From a virus: DNA of 64,000 nt. The stretch lies in the IMG/VR virus record IMGVR_UViG_3300003635_000001, positions 1 through 64,000 of that record, one strand, 5' to 3'. Below are positions 17,521 to 28,232 of this stretch, one piece after another (within the stretch, counting starts at the first letter, position 1; each line of letters opens with the position of its first letter). The notes beneath the pieces are model-generated. The model saw only the letters and a program-made list of their open reading frames with translations. It was not told the origin of the DNA and ran no database searches. The translations under genes were made by a program, and so were the position numbers.

Positions 17521-20500
17521 ATGAGCCTGACCAAAGACCTTGCGGACGCACTCGCTGGTACGGTAGCCAAACAACACCCGGCTTTTCGGAGTAGTACCAA
17601 CTGGCTTCCGTATCGTGGCCCGCGAGGTGGGGAAGGGTACATCAACACCTACACCGGCGACGTAGTGTACGGAAGTGACCGGCCCGGTGGCGGGTGGGAC
17701 AGTGACGGCGAGATTGAGGTAGACGAGTCGTTCCGTGCCGCCCCTGACGGCTACGAGTGGGAGCGCCCACCGATGAACTACGACGTGAAAGACGAGATTG
17801 ACGAAGCCAACCCGGACAACGTAGACGGCTTCCTCGAAGCGAAGTTCAGTGGCGACCAAGTTATCTACGAAGACGGTCAAGGTGAAGAGGCCCCGCACAG
17901 TTGGGGTCGCGTCACTGGTGCGCGTGTGGATACGTACACCAATCTCGGTGGTCATGAAGTGACGGGTGTCGTTCTCGAACTTGAATCGGGTGACGACGTG
18001 CCATTAAATCGTGTCTTGAAGCACGTCAATACGTCACAAGACCCGAAATACGAAGCGTGGCAACTGGCCGACGACAATCCCCACGAAGACGATTTGGAAG
18101 ACGTAAGCGAGAAAGTCTATCATTCGTTCTCTCACGACGAGTTCGAGTGGAAAGAGTACGCTGACTGGCGAAATGACGCCAAAACGCTCCCTGTTCTTTC
18201 TGAACATGGTGCTGACGATTTGTGGAAAGCCATGAGCGCGTACTTCGACCGTGAGTCCATGAACGACCTACGGGCGGATTTAGCCAGTTGGAAGAGCGAC
18301 AGTGACCGTGGCACTGGCCGTTACTCCGACATTGCGAAAGAGGTGTTCGAGATTGACGCGGTGTCTCGGGATAATCGCTACGGGGAAGAATGGGATACAA
18401 GCAACGAGGAAGACTTTAAACGGGCGGTAGAAATTCTCTCTGACGCATCTCGTCGGTTTTACGAAGACCAGTACGAGAGCGACGACCTGTTCCGTGGAAT
18501 CTCCCGACACGGCTTTCGGAGTCTCGTCAAGGGGTGGCTGGAAAACCCCGGCGCTGACGAGTTCGAGGTGGAACACAGGGCGCTCGCCAACTACTCCGCC
18601 GACCACCGGGTCGCCCGTGATTGGGCTGGGAATACGGTTGTCATTCAGCCGGATATTGACCCGGAAGACATAGTGCTGGCTATCGACGGCTTGAATTTCT
18701 CCGGTGTCCACAACACGGAATCCGAGGTGCATATGCGGGGCGACCGGATTACCCTCAAGCCTGACGACGTGAAACTCAAGACACGCCGAGATACACAGGG
18801 TCGAACATCATGGCCGGAACGAAAGGCTGGGTTAAGCGAACCAGCCGAGAACTGGTCAGCGAACGACGCGGAGAACTTCAGTAGGGCTATCAGTCTAATC
18901 TACGACGACGAAACGCCTGACGAGGAAACCGCGCTTCGCTTCCTACGTATCGCCAAGGCTCACGAAGACCACATTGAAGACAAACTAAACAGCGACCGCT
19001 TCAATTTCGAGCGCGACAGGTTCTTTACGACGGGAACCGCTGGCCCCGGTGAAGCCCACGGCGAAGTGATTGAGTGGGAAAACGAGTATCTGGACTTACT
19101 CGGTCGTATCGAAGCGGAACACGGCCTCAATCTATCCAGCGTAGAGAAGGCCGAGAATCCGCCCGGTTCGCCTGACGAGACGCCGGTTGTAGACTTGACC
19201 GAGGATTGGTTCTTGTCCCCGGAACACCGTGACGACCCGGAGAGAGCCGAGAAACAGGTACAGAACGTCATGGGCGAGTGGGTTCCGTACCAAGGCCCCC
19301 GAGGTGGCGAAGGCTGGCAACGGATTAGCGACCAAGAGGTAGTGTATCAAGACGACCCGCCCGGTGACGTAGTGGAAGGCGTCGAAGAGAACTTTTGGGA
19401 GCGCTACGGTGAAGGCGACGAGTCCCAAGACACCAGCGGATACTATGACGCTGACGAGTGGGACGACGCTTTTGAGGGCATGAATATTGCCGCTCCGTCT
19501 GACGTTCCCGAGGGGGCTGAAATCTACTATATCTCGTCGGTCGGTAATCACCACGAAGGACGCGTTGTGGGCTATGAATACGGTGAGAACATCGAAGGCG
19601 CTGACCCAACGCCCGCGTATCTCAAAGTCGTTGGTGACGACGGTTACGAAGCCTCTGTCACGGCTGACCAGATTCAAGAGATTACGGATATGCCGCATGA
19701 GGCCGAAGTACCCGAGTTCGAGTGGGATACAGATATTCCACCGATTAACGAACTACAGGAAGGCGCTGACGTGCTGTACGAAGGCGAGAACGGCATTCGT
19801 CGTGTTGGCGAATACGAACGTCCGACGTTCGTTCAGACGGAAGAAGGGACGTTTGGTGGTGTTGTTCTCGAAGACGGAACCGAGATTCGGCTACAAGATA
19901 TGGTGGCCGTGGACGAAGGGCCGGTTCCGCTTGAACCCCGAGAAGACCCCTTCGAGTTCGAGTCGGTGGTCAACGAGGGCGATTTCCGTGGATTCCGCGC
20001 TCCTGACGAGACGTGGGACAACCTACTCGAATTTACCCCGTTTGACGGCCTTGGCGAAGTTCCGCTGGGTGCGACGGTGGAGTTCGATACTCCGAAACTG
20101 AACGGAACGATTGAGGGTGAAGTGACTGGGTACATCGACTACGACGCGTCGATAGGCGAAACGAACTCGCTACGCGTCCAGACCGAAGACGATTACGTGG
20201 GAGAAACGACAGTAGGGCCGAGTAATTTCGTTCGATTCATTGGCCCTGAAGGCGACCAAGATTTATCGCTGGAAGAGTATCTGTCCAATCCGTTTGCACA
20301 CGCTCACAAGGTCGAAGGCTCTCGGGAAGCCGGTATCACTGGCGGGAACACGACTGGGGAGAAAATGAAAATCGCTACCATGCCGGACGACTCGCTAATC
20401 TTTGCGACTCCGGTGGAAGCCTACAATCATATCACAACGGGCGTGGTTGATAGTGCGGCTGAAGCACGCGAGAACAATCTGAATAGCCCTATTATGATTG

Positions 20501-21654
20501 ACCACCTCGGCGGGGGAGCGTGTAAAACACGAATCGTGGAAGGGCCGGACGGAGGTGAGTATATCGCTAAAGAGGGTATCGAAGGCGACGACTTGAGAAG
20601 CCGCCAGTGGTCGATAGACGAAAACGACGACGCTGAACTTATGGACTCCCTCGCTCGCACTTCGGCGGCGGCGTTCTTTGTTGGCAATCAAGACCTTCAC
20701 TCTCACAATATCCGGGTCAACTTCGATACACAGGAAGCGACTGTAATCGACCACGACGCCGCTGGTGGGAGTCATTTTGGTAGTTTCATGGACGTTAACA
20801 GAGTTGTCAACGACCCGCTTAGTACCTCTCAAGTCGAAAACGAGATATACGATATTGCGCGGGATTATATGAGAGGCGACCTTGACGTTCCCGAGGAACT
20901 GAAAGGAACGAACCACGAATCCTACTTCAAGGACGCCATAGACAAACTGGCGAACGACGAAAGCCATTCAGACCTATTTGAACCGTGGGGCGGCGACCCG
21001 CACAGTCTTCCGCGTCATGCGGATAGCATGGACGACTTTCAGGAAGGGCAAGAAGTGACAGTTCTGACGAGTGACGGACACGTTCGCACAGGAGAACTCA
21101 CCCAGTTCTATCAAGGGACTTGGTATGGTGAGACGGACGACAACTACGAAATTTCGTTCGATATGCCGCACCACGTTCTCTCGTCCGAAGAGCCAAAAAT
21201 TCCGATTGAACCGACCGAAGAATCGGCGGCGCTCATGGACGCACTGGCTGACCGAGAGGATTCATACGACTCCTTAACCGACCTTGAACCCGGTATGGGT
21301 ATCACGATTAATCAGGGGTTTAGCGACGAAGAGGTGCTGGTTGAAGAGGTGAAAACGGACGGCCCGGTGACTCAAGTAGAAGTTCGTCCGACTGACGGTG
21401 GCGACCCATTCCACGTCAATCAGTGGGACGACGTAGTTCAGGTTGGACGGGAACGGAACTGGAATGGTGAGTTGGACGACCTAAACACTGGTGAAGAGAT
21501 TCGGGTCGAAGACGAAGACGGTGAAGAGATTAGCGGGACGTTCATGGGCTACGACGCTGACAGCGGAGAGGTAGAAATCCAAGACGCACCGGGACGGATT
21601 GTCACGGTGGACGCGCCACGTAACGTCCAGCGGTTGACGGGTGATTCAGAATGA
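17521..21654 (+). CDS. Array protein F: two tags, ADP-ribosyltransferase-like and kinase-like domains (1377 aa)
   Basis: Order: tag 1 (W28; WLPYRGPRGGEGY); helical region; ADP-ribosyltransferase-like domain at about 300-430 with DLFRGI (Arg near 325), ALANYSADH (about 353) and TESEVHM (E-S-E near 400). These match the R, S/T and ExE landmarks of the R-S-E transferases. After a VVDLTEDWF linker comes tag 2 (W587; WVPYQGPRGGEGWQ), then several SH3-like blocks. A kinase-like region follows: GGGACKTRIVEGPDG, EYIAKEG, GNQDLHSHN (1055-1063), VIDHDAAG (about 1075). Two more SH3-like blocks end the protein. This kinase is the only one of five keeping a Lys in the beta-3 position. It overlaps G by four bases. 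Two motif-like DNA sites lie at 18880 and 20482. Confidence 0.65.
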   Translation: MSLTKDLADALAGTVAKQHPAFRSSTNWLPYRGPRGGEGYINTYTGDVVYGSDRPGGGWDSDGEIEVDESFRAAPDGYEWERPPMNYDVKDEIDEANPDNVDGFLEAKFSGDQVIYEDGQGEEAPHSWGRVTGARVDTYTNLGGHEVTGVVLELESGDDVPLNRVLKHVNTSQDPKYEAWQLADDNPHEDDLEDVSEKVYHSFSHDEFEWKEYADWRNDAKTLPVLSEHGADDLWKAMSAYFDRESMNDLRADLASWKSDSDRGTGRYSDIAKEVFEIDAVSRDNRYGEEWDTSNEEDFKRAVEILSDASRRFYEDQYESDDLFRGISRHGFRSLVKGWLENPGADEFEVEHRALANYSADHRVARDWAGNTVVIQPDIDPEDIVLAIDGLNFSGVHNTESEVHMRGDRITLKPDDVKLKTRRDTQGRTSWPERKAGLSEPAENWSANDAENFSRAISLIYDDETPDEETALRFLRIAKAHEDHIEDKLNSDRFNFERDRFFTTGTAGPGEAHGEVIEWENEYLDLLGRIEAEHGLNLSSVEKAENPPGSPDETPVVDLTEDWFLSPEHRDDPERAEKQVQNVMGEWVPYQGPRGGEGWQRISDQEVVYQDDPPGDVVEGVEENFWERYGEGDESQDTSGYYDADEWDDAFEGMNIAAPSDVPEGAEIYYISSVGNHHEGRVVGYEYGENIEGADPTPAYLKVVGDDGYEASVTADQIQEITDMPHEAEVPEFEWDTDIPPINELQEGADVLYEGENGIRRVGEYERPTFVQTEEGTFGGVVLEDGTEIRLQDMVAVDEGPVPLEPREDPFEFESVVNEGDFRGFRAPDETWDNLLEFTPFDGLGEVPLGATVEFDTPKLNGTIEGEVTGYIDYDASIGETNSLRVQTEDDYVGETTVGPSNFVRFIGPEGDQDLSLEEYLSNPFAHAHKVEGSREAGITGGNTTGEKMKIATMPDDSLIFATPVEAYNHITTGVVDSAAEARENNLNSPIMIDHLGGGACKTRIVEGPDGGEYIAKEGIEGDDLRSRQWSIDENDDAELMDSLARTSAAAFFVGNQDLHSHNIRVNFDTQEATVIDHDAAGGSHFGSFMDVNRVVNDPLSTSQVENEIYDIARDYMRGDLDVPEELKGTNHESYFKDAIDKLANDESHSDLFEPWGGDPHSLPRHADSMDDFQEGQEVTVLTSDGHVRTGELTQFYQGTWYGETDDNYEISFDMPHHVLSSEEPKIPIEPTEESAALMDALADREDSYDSLTDLEPGMGITINQGFSDEEVLVEEVKTDGPVTQVEVRPTDGGDPFHVNQWDDVVQVGRERNWNGELDDLNTGEEIRVEDEDGEEISGTFMGYDADSGEVEIQDAPGRIVTVDAPRNVQRLTGDSE

Positions 21655-24600
21655 CAGTAGTTGTATATGAACTGAACGACGACGCGGAGTACGAGGAACT
21701 GGGTAGCCATACCGACCAAGAGGCCGTGGAGAACGACGACCTACTGGATATTTTTCCTGAACAGGTGTGGCAAGACCACTCCGACGAATGGCTCTCCGAG
21801 CGGATTGACGGCCCTTACGTCATGGCCGCAATTCAGGACGAAGACTCCGAGACGACAGAGAAAATCAGTATGTGGACACCCTACGTCGGCCCGAACGGTG
21901 GCGAGGGCTACCAACATATGCTGACTGACGAAGTTCGTTACGTGGACGAGGAACCCACTGACGACGAAGCACCCGGCAATGACGTTGACGTAGACGAACC
22001 CGAGAGCGGTGAACTGAACGAAATGACCGGGATTTCGGACGCGTCGTATATTGAAGACAATCTTCCGGTCACGGCGACGTGGGAGAATGACGACGGTGAA
22101 TCATTCGTTGGTCAAATCGAAGAGGTGGATTACGGCGGCTTTGACGAGAAGTTTGTAATTGCCGCTACCAACGGACGGCGCTACGAGGTGAATGGTGACG
22201 ATTTGACCGGGTATATCGAACCCACGCCGGAATACAACCCGGAAAGTGACGAGGAAGACGGACGGATTCGGGACGGATTCGAGCGGATAAAGGAAAAACT
22301 TGGCGAGGGTGTGATTCCACCGCGTCCAACTCCCAATATGGGTAATGGTGGCTCTCGTCCCGAACAGAGCGATTTCCGACAAATCGCGTCGGAAGACGAC
22401 GCCGAGAAACTACAGCAGATTATCGACACTGGCGACACTGGGAATATTCAGGTCGGAATCGAAGCCGTCGGTGACGGAGTAGACTACGGCCCGTGGGACG
22501 CTGATACGGATAATCTCAATTACTTCGACGGCGGTCAGTTCACGAACATCGACGTGGAAATGCCGGTCGAAGATTTCCTTGCCACACAAACGGATATGTT
22601 GTCGTCTGACCGGAACCATCCACAAGAAGCCTACGAGTCGTTCCACCGAGTTCGGACTGACGACGTAGAAGAGTACGCCGAGGTGTTACAGAACGAACCG
22701 GGTGAAATGCCCATGCCGTACATTGAGTTCGGTCGCAACGGCAATATGCGGAACTCACAGGAAGGCCGACACCGCGCTCTCGCGGCGCGTATGGCTGGGT
22801 TAGATACCATGCCGGTTCGGTTCGTTCTAAACCCCGACCGCGACGGAAAAGGCGCTGAAGACCGTGTTGACTGGGGTCAGGATTTGAGTAAGCCGGTGGA
22901 GAAACGCACAAAGTGGCGTCCATATCTCGGCCCGCGTGGTGGTGAAGGCTGGATTAAGCCGTTCAGTTTCACCGACGACAAAATTGTCTACGACGAAGAA
23001 CCACCGGGTGAAGTATCGCCGGAGTACAGCGAGGATTACTGGCACGACCGCCCGTCTCCGGTCAACGAAGATATTGTTAATTTGGTGGATTCGCACCTCG
23101 AAGGCGTTCGAGCGCGTCCGTACAAGTTGGACGAACCGACAGCGGATTTCTTCGAGGAAGGACTGGAAGCCGGGTATCACCCGAACGCCGTTTCCGAAGC
23201 CGCTGAATGGAAACTGAAAAGCATGGAAAAGGAGATTGGGGACGGTGGGCGACTCGAAGAGAACGACGTTCAGAAGGTACTCCGAGACGCCGCTACCCAG
23301 TTCCTTGACCGCCAAACCGAGCAAGAGATAGAGATAGAAGGTGGCAAACGAGGTGGTGGGGTTATCTCTCTCGGTGAAATTGACAACAACTTCAAACGAG
23401 ACTGGTGGGATAACTTCGAGTCTGAAATAGGCTACACCGACGACCAAATGACGAACGAGAAGCCTGCTTACAGTGCTATTCGCAACTGGTCTATCACCAG
23501 TAGTATGTTCAGTCAGTCTACAGCGCCACTAATCAAAGCGGCCATGCGAGAGAGCGACAACGATTTCATTCCGGTCAACGGCGAAGAGGTGCGTGAGACA
23601 GACGTAACCGACCGAGAAATCGAACACGTTCTCGAATACAAAGAGGCCATGACTGAACTGTACCGGAGCGTCTACGGTGACACGGTTCCGTGTTTCCGTG
23701 GCATTGACGGTCAGAGTAGTCAAATCGACGGAATGCGCGAAGATATACAGGAAGGCAAGGGTATCGAACTTCCTGAAGCCACCCTCTCTTCGTGGGCGAC
23801 GGAACCCGGAACCGCCATGCGATTCGCCGGGAGCATCCACACTGACGGCTACAGCGAAGGTGGTGTCGTGATTCGTCAAGAGGTTCCGGTTGAACAACTA
23901 TTCGTGACTGGCGACACTCACCCCGGCCTTCTTAATAACGAGAACGAACTTGTTGTTAACGCGCCGGAACCCGAGACGCGCTACGAACCCGACAACCTGA
24001 TTCTCCCGAGTGAGACGACAGCACTCGAACAGGCGGTGTGGGCGGCGGAACGTGCTAATAGGGATACTGACGTGAGCGAGGAAGCCGCGAAGGCTGTCCA
24101 GCGAGCGCTCCTTTCCAAACAGGAAATGAACCAGTACGCTTCAATCGCAATCGAAAACTACGATTGGTTCCGTCAGACTGTCGGTGAGCAAACCCAACCC
24201 GACATTAAGTCGAAAGAGTGGATTCCGTATGAAGGGCCACGGGGCGGTGAAGGGTGGCAAAATACGGAAGACCGAGACGATATTCGATATGGGCTGGAAG
24301 ACCCGCCCGGTGAAGTGGCCGAGGGGTACGAAGACATGGCCGAAGACTGGGGGGCGGGAGAAGACGCTGTAGAAATCCCCGAGAAGTTCGAGGGAGAGTA
24401 CGCCCCGGAAGACATTACGCCGATTCCCGGCGACCCTGCTGAATGGGGTGACGAGTTCCCAATTAGTGAAGGACAGACACTACTCGGTCAAAATTGGGAA
24501 TGGGATATAGAAAATCTCTGGTTCCAAGGTAGCGATACACACGTTCCTGAACCTCGAATGGAATTAGCAATTCCGACTGGTGTTAGTCACAAATTTGGTT

Positions 24601-27600
24601 ACGTATCCGATTCCGTGAAGTTACAGGGTATGGAACCCGGTTGGTTCAAGAATCCGGCTATCCCCAGCAAGCAAAACAAGCAAGAGTTCGTCGGAGTCGT
24701 CGGAGAACCTGAACCACGAGATATGAGTTTCAACCCGACTGGTGAAGCGGCGAATGCTTCGTTTGATTTAGACGAAGCGGCTGAAAGAATGAGTCAGGAG
24801 ATTCGTGACCGCAATTCGTGGGAAAACAAAAAGGCTGGAATTTACGCGGCTGAACTAATAGAAGAGCATGACCCGAGTTACGAAACGCTACTCGCTATCA
24901 CTCGTTACGGGCTGGAATCAAATGGTCAGAGTATAAACGAAGACCGCGATATAGACGACGCTCAAGAAATTGTCTTGGACGGTATCGACCAACACCTTGA
25001 CAATGAAGCACCTGACCACCCCACGCTCAAGGGCAAACTGTCGTTAAGTCACGCTGACCCCGAATTGACCGAAGATTTCATGAGTCGTATGACACCCGAT
25101 ACCCGAGAGACTGTCAATACGGCTATGGGTGAATGGATTCGTGGTCAGGGGAGTATGGTGGACGAGTACACACTTCCAATTTACCGACTGGCCGCTCACA
25201 CCTACGAGAACGATTTCTACCCGACGCGTGGTGACGTAGGGAAACTCATTGCGGAAGCCGACGACGTGGAAGCCGCTGACAGTCTCGAAGTTCGTCAAGA
25301 GAGGCTGGAACGCTATCGTCAAAAGACCGTAGAGACGTTCCGTGAAGTGTTCGGTGATACCGTTCCGGTGTTTCGTGGCTACGACCCCGGTGAACAATCC
25401 AAAGGTAAAGAAGCACGGGAAGCGCTACAGGCTGAAGACGCCCCGTCAGAGATAGAGATTCGTAATGGTGTGGCGAACTCATGGTCTACAAACCCGACCG
25501 TCGCATTTCAGTTTTCGACGTGGAATACCGAAGATTACCCCGGTATTGTTGTCCGCCAAGAACTCCCCGTTGAACAAATATTCGGGTCGTCTGATACCAC
25601 TACCAGTGGTCGGTCTGACGAAGCGGAAATCGTTGCTGGCAATCCTGAAGAGTACACTAACCACAGCCGCGACGACGTATTCCTTCCCGAAGAGTTCGAC
25701 CCGATTGAGCAAATGCGGTGGGCGCTTTCGGGTATCGAAAATGACGCCAGTGAAGAGGAAGAGAAGGCTGACGGGGAAACGCTATCACTTGACTGGGAAC
25801 TCGAATCGGTTGACTGGCTACGTCGTTACCGGAAGATGGAAGACGCACTCACGAAAGAAAACTGGACTCCTATAGACGTAGGCGACCAGAGAGGCTACCA
25901 GCACGTCGTCAGCGGAGAGACGATAGTATCCAAGGCTGGTATCCCGTTCAGCAACACGGCGCGTCAGGCGGGCCACACGCCGCTGTCAGCGGTGGTTATG
26001 GACTCCGACGCACTGGGGAAAGAGTGGGTTCCATATCACGGCCCACGGGGCGGTGAAGGGTGGCGGAATACAACGACCGAGAATATCCGCTACGGACTGG
26101 ACGAAGCACCGCGCCCAGCCGAGAACGACCCCGACGAACTCACCGAAGAGAACATCGAAGAGGCTGATATTCAACAGTCGTTCGGCCTCATGCAAACTAC
26201 AGCCAACGACTTGGTAGAAGGTGAGAAACTACACTTCGAGGTTCAAGGCCACCCCTACGAAACCCGCGTTCAGGAAGTGACCGACGACGCGATTCACGCG
26301 ATAGACACCGAGACGCACCGCGAGTTCGAGATTCCGACCGACGAGCGAGGAATGGCCGAAAGCGGGCTAACACTGGCTTCGCCACAAGCGGTATTCTTCG
26401 GCCACGGTATCGCTGGGTCGGAGTCGTCGTGGCTACCCGAGGAAGACGAACCGAGTCAGATAGAACTCGAAGCCGAAGCGCTTCGTTCCGCCGCGTCCAC
26501 CGACGGATTCGGTGATACCAGTTACATTGAAGGCTTCGCCGCACGGGCGAGTGAACTCGGTGCTGGACGTGACGAGATTACCAACGCGATTCACGGCGCT
26601 CTCGAAGAACACCCCGCACTGAACACGGATTTGGCCGACGAGATTTACGAGAACGGTCAGCGGCTATTGGAAATCGAAGAGTCGCTGACGGACAAGTCAC
26701 TCGCTCGCTCCTATCCCATTACCCCTATCAGGACTATGCGGAAGGAGTGGATTCCGTACCGTGGCCCACAGGACGGAGAGGGCTGGCAAAACGTCAACAA
26801 TCCCGACGACATTCGATACGGACTCGAAGACCCGCCCGGTGAAGTGGCTGAAGGCTACGAAGAACAGGCGGAAGACTGGGGGCCGAGTAGCGACGAGGAA
26901 CCCGACCGAGTTCAGGGCGCGACCCTCGTAGACTACAACATTCCGGGGAGCGACAAGGACATTCAAGTCCCGAAAAACTTCACGGCTGACGACTTGAAGA
27001 ACACCATTCGGCGGTTCCGAGACGACAACGAAGGCGACCTACTCACGGAACTGGCGAACGTCGTTCAAATGCAAAACGACGGCAACCTAAACGACAAGAT
27101 GGACGTGCTTCATGGCACGGCTGAAGTGCTGGGGAACCACCCGGAGATTATCGACCAGTACAACGACCTGCTACACGAAGAGATAGCCGATACTCCAAAC
27201 GCCAACTTCGACGTACCATTCGGCTTCGACGGTGTGGACGTTCACAATATGCTGGAAGACACCTTTGGCCCCCACAGTGAGATTGTGGGTGAACTCGAAG
27301 ATATGGTTCTGTTCGGGGACGTGGACGAAGAAAAAGCCGACAACTGGATTACCGCCGCCGAAGGCTGGATTCGTAACTACGGCGACCGGAAAATGGCGGA
27401 CAAGTTCAAGGATACCATAGCCGACGCGGAGTTGGCGAATCCGTTCTCAAACACCGACGAGTACGCCGCACAGGAAGAGATTAGCGACGACCTAAACCCA
27501 GCAAAAGCGTCCCGAGTTGTGCCTATTTCGGATACTGAAGCGTCTACGGGTATCAGCGCTGACAGTATGTTCATAGCCGAGTACGACGACGGACACCGAG

Positions 27601-28232
27601 CATTCGTCACCAACACCAGTCACCACCGCTCGGAGCGGATTGACGAGGTACGGAATCAAGGCGAGGAAGACGCCGAGCGGGCTATGGCTGGCTACGAAGC
27701 CTTCAAGGCCGCTGGTATGGACGTTCCTCGCCACGAACGGCTCAAGACGGAATACTGGACAGTTGAAGAGGCTGACGGTCAACCAGCGAGGGAGTGGGGC
27801 GGTGAACCGGACGAAGCCATGCGTGACCAGTTCGCTAAACTCGGCGCTGTCGCCATGCTCTCGGGGAACTGGGATATGCACGGTGGGAACGTCTTCGTGA
27901 CCGAGAACGGTGGTCTGATTCCAGTTGACCTTGACTTGTCGGGTCACGATATGCAATCCCGCGACTGGAAGCACACGTCGTGGGGGCGACTCAAGAGTTT
28001 GGGTCGAACGCTGAATATGTACGAGGTGAGAGGTGACGATAACGAAGTTCTCGAACTCAAGCGAGACGTGGCCCGTGCGACACAGGAACTAATCGAAGAC
28101 GGAACAGCCGACGATATAAAGAGTATGGCGTCCAACGTGGATAATAAGGATATTCAAATGGCTATCGAAGAGAACGTCTTCGCCGCCAAAGGTGGGCGGC
28201 TCTACGACGACAGAGTGCGGGGTGACGAATGA
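21651..28232 (+). CDS. Array protein G: giant multi-effector with five tags, two ARTs, ParB-like and kinase-like domains (2193 aa)
   Basis: This is the largest gene in the window. Order: N-module (1-65, ends DGPYVMAA); tag (W75); SH3-like block; ParB/Srx-like domain with EGRHRALAARMAGL and MPVRFVL near 371-393; tag (W422); ART-like domain 1 with VPCFRG (R683), LSSWATEP (about 713), ENE (764-766); tag (W857, the consensus form); helical region; ART-like domain 2 with VPVFRG (R1242), NSWSTNP (about 1276), EAE (1324-1326); decayed tag (W1405); tag (W1459); helical region; tag (W1700, preceded by motif DNA and an in-frame ATG at 26736); 75-80-residue helical repeats; kinase-like domain with GNWDMHGGN (2072-2080) and PVDLDLSG (about 2091). 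The layout reads as several fused effector genes. It is probably processed or loaded into the head as an internal protein. Confidence 0.68.
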   Translation: MTVVVYELNDDAEYEELGSHTDQEAVENDDLLDIFPEQVWQDHSDEWLSERIDGPYVMAAIQDEDSETTEKISMWTPYVGPNGGEGYQHMLTDEVRYVDEEPTDDEAPGNDVDVDEPESGELNEMTGISDASYIEDNLPVTATWENDDGESFVGQIEEVDYGGFDEKFVIAATNGRRYEVNGDDLTGYIEPTPEYNPESDEEDGRIRDGFERIKEKLGEGVIPPRPTPNMGNGGSRPEQSDFRQIASEDDAEKLQQIIDTGDTGNIQVGIEAVGDGVDYGPWDADTDNLNYFDGGQFTNIDVEMPVEDFLATQTDMLSSDRNHPQEAYESFHRVRTDDVEEYAEVLQNEPGEMPMPYIEFGRNGNMRNSQEGRHRALAARMAGLDTMPVRFVLNPDRDGKGAEDRVDWGQDLSKPVEKRTKWRPYLGPRGGEGWIKPFSFTDDKIVYDEEPPGEVSPEYSEDYWHDRPSPVNEDIVNLVDSHLEGVRARPYKLDEPTADFFEEGLEAGYHPNAVSEAAEWKLKSMEKEIGDGGRLEENDVQKVLRDAATQFLDRQTEQEIEIEGGKRGGGVISLGEIDNNFKRDWWDNFESEIGYTDDQMTNEKPAYSAIRNWSITSSMFSQSTAPLIKAAMRESDNDFIPVNGEEVRETDVTDREIEHVLEYKEAMTELYRSVYGDTVPCFRGIDGQSSQIDGMREDIQEGKGIELPEATLSSWATEPGTAMRFAGSIHTDGYSEGGVVIRQEVPVEQLFVTGDTHPGLLNNENELVVNAPEPETRYEPDNLILPSETTALEQAVWAAERANRDTDVSEEAAKAVQRALLSKQEMNQYASIAIENYDWFRQTVGEQTQPDIKSKEWIPYEGPRGGEGWQNTEDRDDIRYGLEDPPGEVAEGYEDMAEDWGAGEDAVEIPEKFEGEYAPEDITPIPGDPAEWGDEFPISEGQTLLGQNWEWDIENLWFQGSDTHVPEPRMELAIPTGVSHKFGYVSDSVKLQGMEPGWFKNPAIPSKQNKQEFVGVVGEPEPRDMSFNPTGEAANASFDLDEAAERMSQEIRDRNSWENKKAGIYAAELIEEHDPSYETLLAITRYGLESNGQSINEDRDIDDAQEIVLDGIDQHLDNEAPDHPTLKGKLSLSHADPELTEDFMSRMTPDTRETVNTAMGEWIRGQGSMVDEYTLPIYRLAAHTYENDFYPTRGDVGKLIAEADDVEAADSLEVRQERLERYRQKTVETFREVFGDTVPVFRGYDPGEQSKGKEAREALQAEDAPSEIEIRNGVANSWSTNPTVAFQFSTWNTEDYPGIVVRQELPVEQIFGSSDTTTSGRSDEAEIVAGNPEEYTNHSRDDVFLPEEFDPIEQMRWALSGIENDASEEEEKADGETLSLDWELESVDWLRRYRKMEDALTKENWTPIDVGDQRGYQHVVSGETIVSKAGIPFSNTARQAGHTPLSAVVMDSDALGKEWVPYHGPRGGEGWRNTTTENIRYGLDEAPRPAENDPDELTEENIEEADIQQSFGLMQTTANDLVEGEKLHFEVQGHPYETRVQEVTDDAIHAIDTETHREFEIPTDERGMAESGLTLASPQAVFFGHGIAGSESSWLPEEDEPSQIELEAEALRSAASTDGFGDTSYIEGFAARASELGAGRDEITNAIHGALEEHPALNTDLADEIYENGQRLLEIEESLTDKSLARSYPITPIRTMRKEWIPYRGPQDGEGWQNVNNPDDIRYGLEDPPGEVAEGYEEQAEDWGPSSDEEPDRVQGATLVDYNIPGSDKDIQVPKNFTADDLKNTIRRFRDDNEGDLLTELANVVQMQNDGNLNDKMDVLHGTAEVLGNHPEIIDQYNDLLHEEIADTPNANFDVPFGFDGVDVHNMLEDTFGPHSEIVGELEDMVLFGDVDEEKADNWITAAEGWIRNYGDRKMADKFKDTIADAELANPFSNTDEYAAQEEISDDLNPAKASRVVPISDTEASTGISADSMFIAEYDDGHRAFVTNTSHHRSERIDEVRNQGEEDAERAMAGYEAFKAAGMDVPRHERLKTEYWTVEEADGQPAREWGGEPDEAMRDQFAKLGAVAMLSGNWDMHGGNVFVTENGGLIPVDLDLSGHDMQSRDWKHTSWGRLKSLGRTLNMYEVRGDDNEVLELKRDVARATQELIEDGTADDIKSMASNVDNKDIQMAIEENVFAAKGGRLYDDRVRGDE

